Origin: Stenotrophomonas sp.
GTDB taxonomy: Bacteria; Pseudomonadota; Gammaproteobacteria; Xanthomonadales; Xanthomonadaceae
Direction: 5' to 3'
Length of the DNA: 9,721 bases
Assembly: GCA_003484865.1 (NCBI GenBank)
Contig: DMZT01000156.1
Coordinates: 867-10,587, forward strand
Of this stretch, positions 7,700-9,721 are shown in pieces (positions within the stretch are counted from its first letter, which is position 1; every line of letters begins with the position of its first letter). The position numbers were made by a program, and so were the translations under genes. The notes under the pieces are model-generated. The model was not told the origin of the DNA. It saw nothing but the letters and a program-made list of their open reading frames with translations, and ran no database searches.

Positions 7700-7717
7700 C
7701 TAGTACTTTGGTCGTAG
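7700..7717. promoter_or_regulatory. Imperfect dyad in the cstA/pirin control region
   Basis: CTAGTACTTTGGTCGTAG is an imperfect palindrome: arms CTAGTAC and CTACGAC (reverse complement of the right arm) agree at 5 of 7 positions around TTTG. It lies about 80 bases upstream of cstA and 130 upstream of pirin. The size and form suit a dimeric LuxR/NarL-type regulator. In Pseudomonas and relatives the CrbS/CrbR (MxtR/ErdR) system controls acetate and related carbon genes, so a CrbR-like site is one possibility; I cannot confirm the match. A TTGACC at 7678-7673 on the minus strand is a possible, weak -35 for cstA. Confidence 0.45.
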
Positions 7718-7820
7718 GGTGGGTGGGGCGCGTGCCCGTGCACGTCATCGGAACATCACGCTTGGAACAATCGGTTGCGGGCATGACGGTTGGCCGGCGG
7801 GGCCGGCGAGGCCATCTTGT

Positions 7821-7830
7821 TGATCGATCA
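7821..7830. repeat. Ten-base perfect palindrome before pirin
   Basis: TGATCGATCA is self-complementary and ends 17 bases before the pirin ATG. It could be a small operator, but a palindrome of this size is also expected by chance at low frequency. Confidence 0.3.
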
Positions 7831-7847
7831 CCGACCCTGGAGTCACC

Positions 7848-8699
7848 ATGAGCAGCCCAACCCCGGTGCGCGTGCTGCGCACCATCCGTGGCATGGCCAC
7901 CTCCGATGGCGCCGGCGTGCGCCTGACGCGGGTGATCGGGGGGCCGTCGCTGCCCGACCTGGACCCGTTCCTGCTGCTGGATGAATTCGGCACGGACCGC
8001 GCCGAGGACTACATCGCCGGCTTCCCCAGCCATCCGCACCGTGGGTTCGAGACCGTCACCTACATGCTCGACGGCCGCATGCGGCACAAGGACAACCACG
8101 GCAACGAGGGCCTGCTCACGCCGGGCAGCGTGCAGTGGATGACGGCGGGCCGCGGCTTGATCCACTCGGAAATGCCCGAACAGGAATCCGGACAGATGCG
8201 TGGGTTCCAGCTGTGGGTGAACCTGCCGGCGCGCGACAAGATGACCGATCCGAAGTACCAGGAGTTCGCGCCGGACCACATCCCGGTGACCGCGCCGGCC
8301 GACGGTGTGCAGGTCAAGGTCATCGCCGGCCAGGTGGGTGACACCGTGGGGCCGATCGTGCAGCCGGCCACCGATCCGGTGTACCTGGACATCACCCTGG
8401 ATGCGCGCGCGGGCTGGAGCTACACGCTGCCGGATGGCCACAACGCCTTCGCGTACGTGTTCGAAGGGGGCCTGGAGGTCGGCGAGGGTGACGACGCGCG
8501 CCCGGTGGCCAAGCAGGAAATGGCGGTGTTGGGCGGCGGTGAGCAGCTGAGCCTGCGTGCCGGTGAAACCGGTGCGCGCCTGATCCTGGTGGCCGGCCGC
8601 CCGCTGCGCGAGCCGGTCATGCGGCATGGGCCGTTCGTGATGAACACCAAGCAGGAGCTGATGCAGGCCTTCGTGGATTTCCAGGAAGGCCGCTTCTGA
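7848..8699 (+). CDS. Pirin-family cupin protein
   Basis: The 283-residue product is a normal-length bicupin of the pirin family. The N-terminal cupin holds the family signature HPHRGFETVTYMLDG (62-76) and GLIHSEMP (103-110). H62, H64, H106 and E108 are the expected metal ligands, so the iron site should be intact. The second domain (about 140-283) includes AYVFEGGLEVG and ends with VMRHGPFVMNTKQEL. Bacterial pirins are cytoplasmic; some cleave quercetin as 2,3-dioxygenases, and the Serratia protein has been reported to bind and dampen pyruvate dehydrogenase. Which applies here is unknown. GGAG lies five bases before ATG 7848. The gene is divergent from cstA, which invites the idea of a shared link to pyruvate. 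A REP-like inverted pair follows its stop codon. Confidence 0.93.
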   Translation: MSSPTPVRVLRTIRGMATSDGAGVRLTRVIGGPSLPDLDPFLLLDEFGTDRAEDYIAGFPSHPHRGFETVTYMLDGRMRHKDNHGNEGLLTPGSVQWMTAGRGLIHSEMPEQESGQMRGFQLWVNLPARDKMTDPKYQEFAPDHIPVTAPADGVQVKVIAGQVGDTVGPIVQPATDPVYLDITLDARAGWSYTLPDGHNAFAYVFEGGLEVGEGDDARPVAKQEMAVLGGGEQLSLRAGETGARLILVAGRPLREPVMRHGPFVMNTKQELMQAFVDFQEGRF

Positions 8700-8704
8700 G
8701 GCAC

Positions 8705-8779
8705 GTGGGCACCGGTCGCTGGCCGGCCGGCGCATGACACCTGACGGTGTGGGAGGCGCCGGCCAGCGGCTGGCGCTAC
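8705..8779. repeat. Inverted pair of GTAG-type REP (SMAG-like) elements
   Basis: Two related GC-rich palindromic units face each other: GTGGGCACCGGTCGCTGG on the plus strand from 8705, and GTAGCGCCAGCCGCTGGC on the minus strand from 8779. The arms CGCTGGCCGG..CGC and GCGCCGGCCAGCG pair, with a CCGG duplication bulging from the left arm. Inside is a perfect small hairpin ACACC-TGAC-GGTGT (8737-8750). GTAG heads, internal GCCAGC/GCTGGC hairpins and inverted dimers are hallmarks of the SMAG repeats of Stenotrophomonas maltophilia, which are mobilised by RAYT transposases. It lies between convergent genes, where it can end or stabilise transcripts. The left unit is degenerate (GTGG). Confidence 0.68.
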
Positions 8780-8823
8780 CGTGGATGACGGGATGAGTGC
8801 GGTGCACTGTCCCGACCTCGTCC

Positions 8824-9285
8824 TCAGCGCCCGGCGGCGACAGCCGAGGGCGTCAGGTTCATCCCCTGCGCCAGCGTTTGCAGCGAACCCAGTTCGCTCT
8901 TGTCGCCGGCGTACAGCGCAATCTGCGCAAAACGGTTCTTGTCGAATTTCACCACAGTGATCCGGCGGGTGTCATAGCCCGGCGGTTTCTGTCCCCCCAG
9001 GTCGGGCTGGTACCAGTACAGGGTTTCACCCGCGAAGCTGCCTTTTTCCTGGCGCAGCGCGCGGTTCAACGGCAGCTCGGGATTGCGCGCGCTCAAGGTC
9101 AGGCTGAGCACTTCGCGGCCATCGGCGGCGGTGGCCTTGCACAGGATGAAGTCGCGCTGGACGAGCGACTGCCATTCCAGGCCGCTGCTGGCGGGCAGGG
9201 ACGGACATTCGCTGGTCGTTTGCGCCGCAACGGCGCCGGCAGTGACCAGCAGACACACACATACGACAGCGCGCAGGACGTTCAT
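8824..9285 (-). CDS. Small exported protein of unknown function
   Basis: I do not recognise this 153-residue protein. It starts with a signal peptide, MNVLRAVVCVCLLVTAGAVAA, with likely cleavage before QTT at about residue 22. There is no lipobox. The mature chain of about 130 residues has two cysteines (C27 and C49) that could form a disulfide in the periplasm. It seems to form one mixed alpha/beta domain, with strand-like segments VLSLTLSA, ITVVKF and QIALYA. ATG 9285 is preferred to the upstream ATG at 9450 because GGGGGA lies four bases before it and the signal peptide begins there. It is a single gene on the minus strand, 232 bases downstream of aqpZ and convergent with pirin. Confidence 0.78.
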   Translation of the reverse strand: MNVLRAVVCVCLLVTAGAVAAQTTSECPSLPASSGLEWQSLVQRDFILCKATAADGREVLSLTLSARNPELPLNRALRQEKGSFAGETLYWYQPDLGGQKPPGYDTRRITVVKFDKNRFAQIALYAGDKSELGSLQTLAQGMNLTPSAVAAGR

Positions 9286-9383
9286 GGTTCCCCCAAGGTC
9301 GATGATCGCGTCCGTCGCTGACAGGCAGTCCGGTGGCCGTCGACAACCCAGGCCGTGGTGGCGCATTCCCCGCGCGCGTACCG

Positions 9384-9418
9384 GATCACTCGCTGCCGTC
9401 AGTGTCGGACGAGTGATC
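9384..9418. repeat. Long-spaced perfect inverted repeat upstream of the small exported gene
   Basis: GATCACTCG (9384-9392) and CGAGTGATC (9410-9418) are perfect 9-base arms separated by 17 bases. The element lies about 100-130 bases before the ATG at 9285. It could be a two-turn operator, with arm centres 26 bases apart, or a leader hairpin. Confidence 0.5.
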
Positions 9419-9433
9419 GGGACCTTAACGGAA

Positions 9434-9449
9434 TGTGACTCAGTGTACA
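9434..9449 (-). promoter_or_regulatory. Candidate CRP/Clp-type site
   Basis: The minus strand reads TGTACACTGAGTCACA. One half (TCACA) is perfect and the other (TGTAC) keeps three of five bases of the CRP/Clp consensus TGTGA-N6-TCACA. Clp is the CRP-like global regulator of Xanthomonadaceae. The site lies about 150 bases upstream of the small exported gene, a plausible distance for an activator. Confidence 0.35.
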
Positions 9450-9483
9450 AACAACGGTTTCAGGTGAACCTTTCTGCACCGAC

Positions 9484-9508
9484 GCCGGGCGGTCCGGGAC
9501 CGCCCGGC
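9484..9508 (-). terminator. GC-rich hairpin after aqpZ, weak terminator
   Basis: GCCGGGCGGT and ACCGCCCGGC form a perfect 10-bp stem with loop CCGGG, starting 8 bases beyond the aqpZ stop codon. There is no T tract on the minus strand, so it is either an incomplete terminator or an mRNA-stabilising stem. Confidence 0.55.
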
Positions 9509-9516
9509 CACACCGG

Positions 9517-9721
9517 TCAACGGGGCGCGGCGCCCATCCACTTGTAGACGATGCCGCCGATCAGGCCCCCCAACAGAGGTGCCAGCCAGAACAGCCACAG
9601 CTGGCTGAGCGCGCCGCTGCCGGCGAACAGCGCCACGGCGGTGGAGCGCGCCGGATTGACCGAGGTATTGGTGACCGGAATGCTGATCAGGTGGATCAAT
9701 GTCAGCGCCAGGCCGATCGCG
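9517..9721 (-). CDS. aqpZ: Aquaporin Z, C-terminal part (5' end beyond the right edge)
   Basis: The last 67 codons are present, read in frame from base 9720. The fragment contains [18 protein letters not shown] followed by VNPARST, the second NPA motif of the aquaporin fold, then a final membrane helix ([19 protein letters not shown]) and a short tail. The His, Thr and Arg of the aromatic/arginine filter (H174, T183, R189 in E. coli AqpZ numbering) are all in place with the right spacing, which points to a water-selective channel rather than a glycerol facilitator. The near identity to E. coli AqpZ in this block makes the call firm. AqpZ lies in the inner membrane and equilibrates water during osmotic shifts. 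Promoter and start are outside the window. Confidence 0.95.
   Translation of the reverse strand, partial: AIGLALTLIHLISIPVTNTSVNPARSTAVALFAGSGALSQLWLFWLAPLLGGLIGGIVYKWMGAAPR

Noticed and set aside
7617..8807. A 396-codon minus-strand frame opposite pirin
   Set aside because: It is antisense to an intact pirin and runs through the control region and REP-like repeat.
9286..9450. Longer form of the small exported protein starting at 9450
   Set aside because: The extension hides the signal peptide and includes the inverted repeat. ATG 9285 has GGGGGA just upstream.
1..9721. Mobile, defence, CRISPR or toxin-antitoxin system
   Set aside because: No transposase, integrase, nuclease, spacer array or toxin-like gene was seen. 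All recognisable genes are housekeeping or accessory metabolic and envelope functions, so no new system is claimed.

Overview
The window looks like ordinary chromosomal sequence from a high-GC gammaproteobacterium of the Xanthomonadaceae (Lysobacteraceae), most likely Stenotrophomonas or a close relative. This rests on gene content, strong G/C bias at third codon positions, and an inverted pair of GTAG-headed palindromes at about 8705-8779 resembling the SMAG family of REP elements of Stenotrophomonas maltophilia. The genus is an inference. I see no insertion sequence, phage gene, CRISPR array, tRNA or rRNA.

Left part (1-2526): the 5' end of an ArnT/PMT-like family-39 glycosyltransferase runs leftward off the window. 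Divergent from it is a two-component operon: an OmpR-type response regulator (420-1121) overlapping by 14 bases a membrane histidine kinase (1108-2439) with a histidine-rich periplasmic segment. The 104-base divergent region holds an 11-base tandem direct repeat that could be the regulator's own site. The operon ends at a strong intrinsic terminator (2499-2526).

Middle part (2527-5314): a DUF819-family multi-pass membrane protein starts only 26 bases after that terminator and has its own terminator (3828-3857). Next is an uncharacterised exported protein resembling the DUF3103 family (4067-5200). A perfect 18-base dyad lies just upstream of its ribosome binding site. It converges on the cstA-ybdD operon across a bidirectional terminator (5264-5295).

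Right part (5315-9721): cstA (pyruvate/peptide transporter family) and ybdD form a leftward operon coupled through a TGATG junction. Divergent from cstA is a pirin-family gene (7848-8699). They share a 227-base control region containing the dyad CTAGTACTTTGGTCGTAG. After pirin come the REP-like pair and a leftward gene for a small exported protein of unknown function (8824-9285). The 3' end of aqpZ (9517-9721) enters from the right edge.

The genes fit three themes: envelope sensing and modification (glycosyltransferase with the two-component system), carbon-source uptake and central metabolism (cstA-ybdD, pirin), and osmotic/water handling (aqpZ). No cluster looks like a defence, conflict or mobile system. 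The points most worth pursuing are the cstA/pirin control region, the His-rich sensor kinase, and the DUF3103-like exported protein with its dyad.
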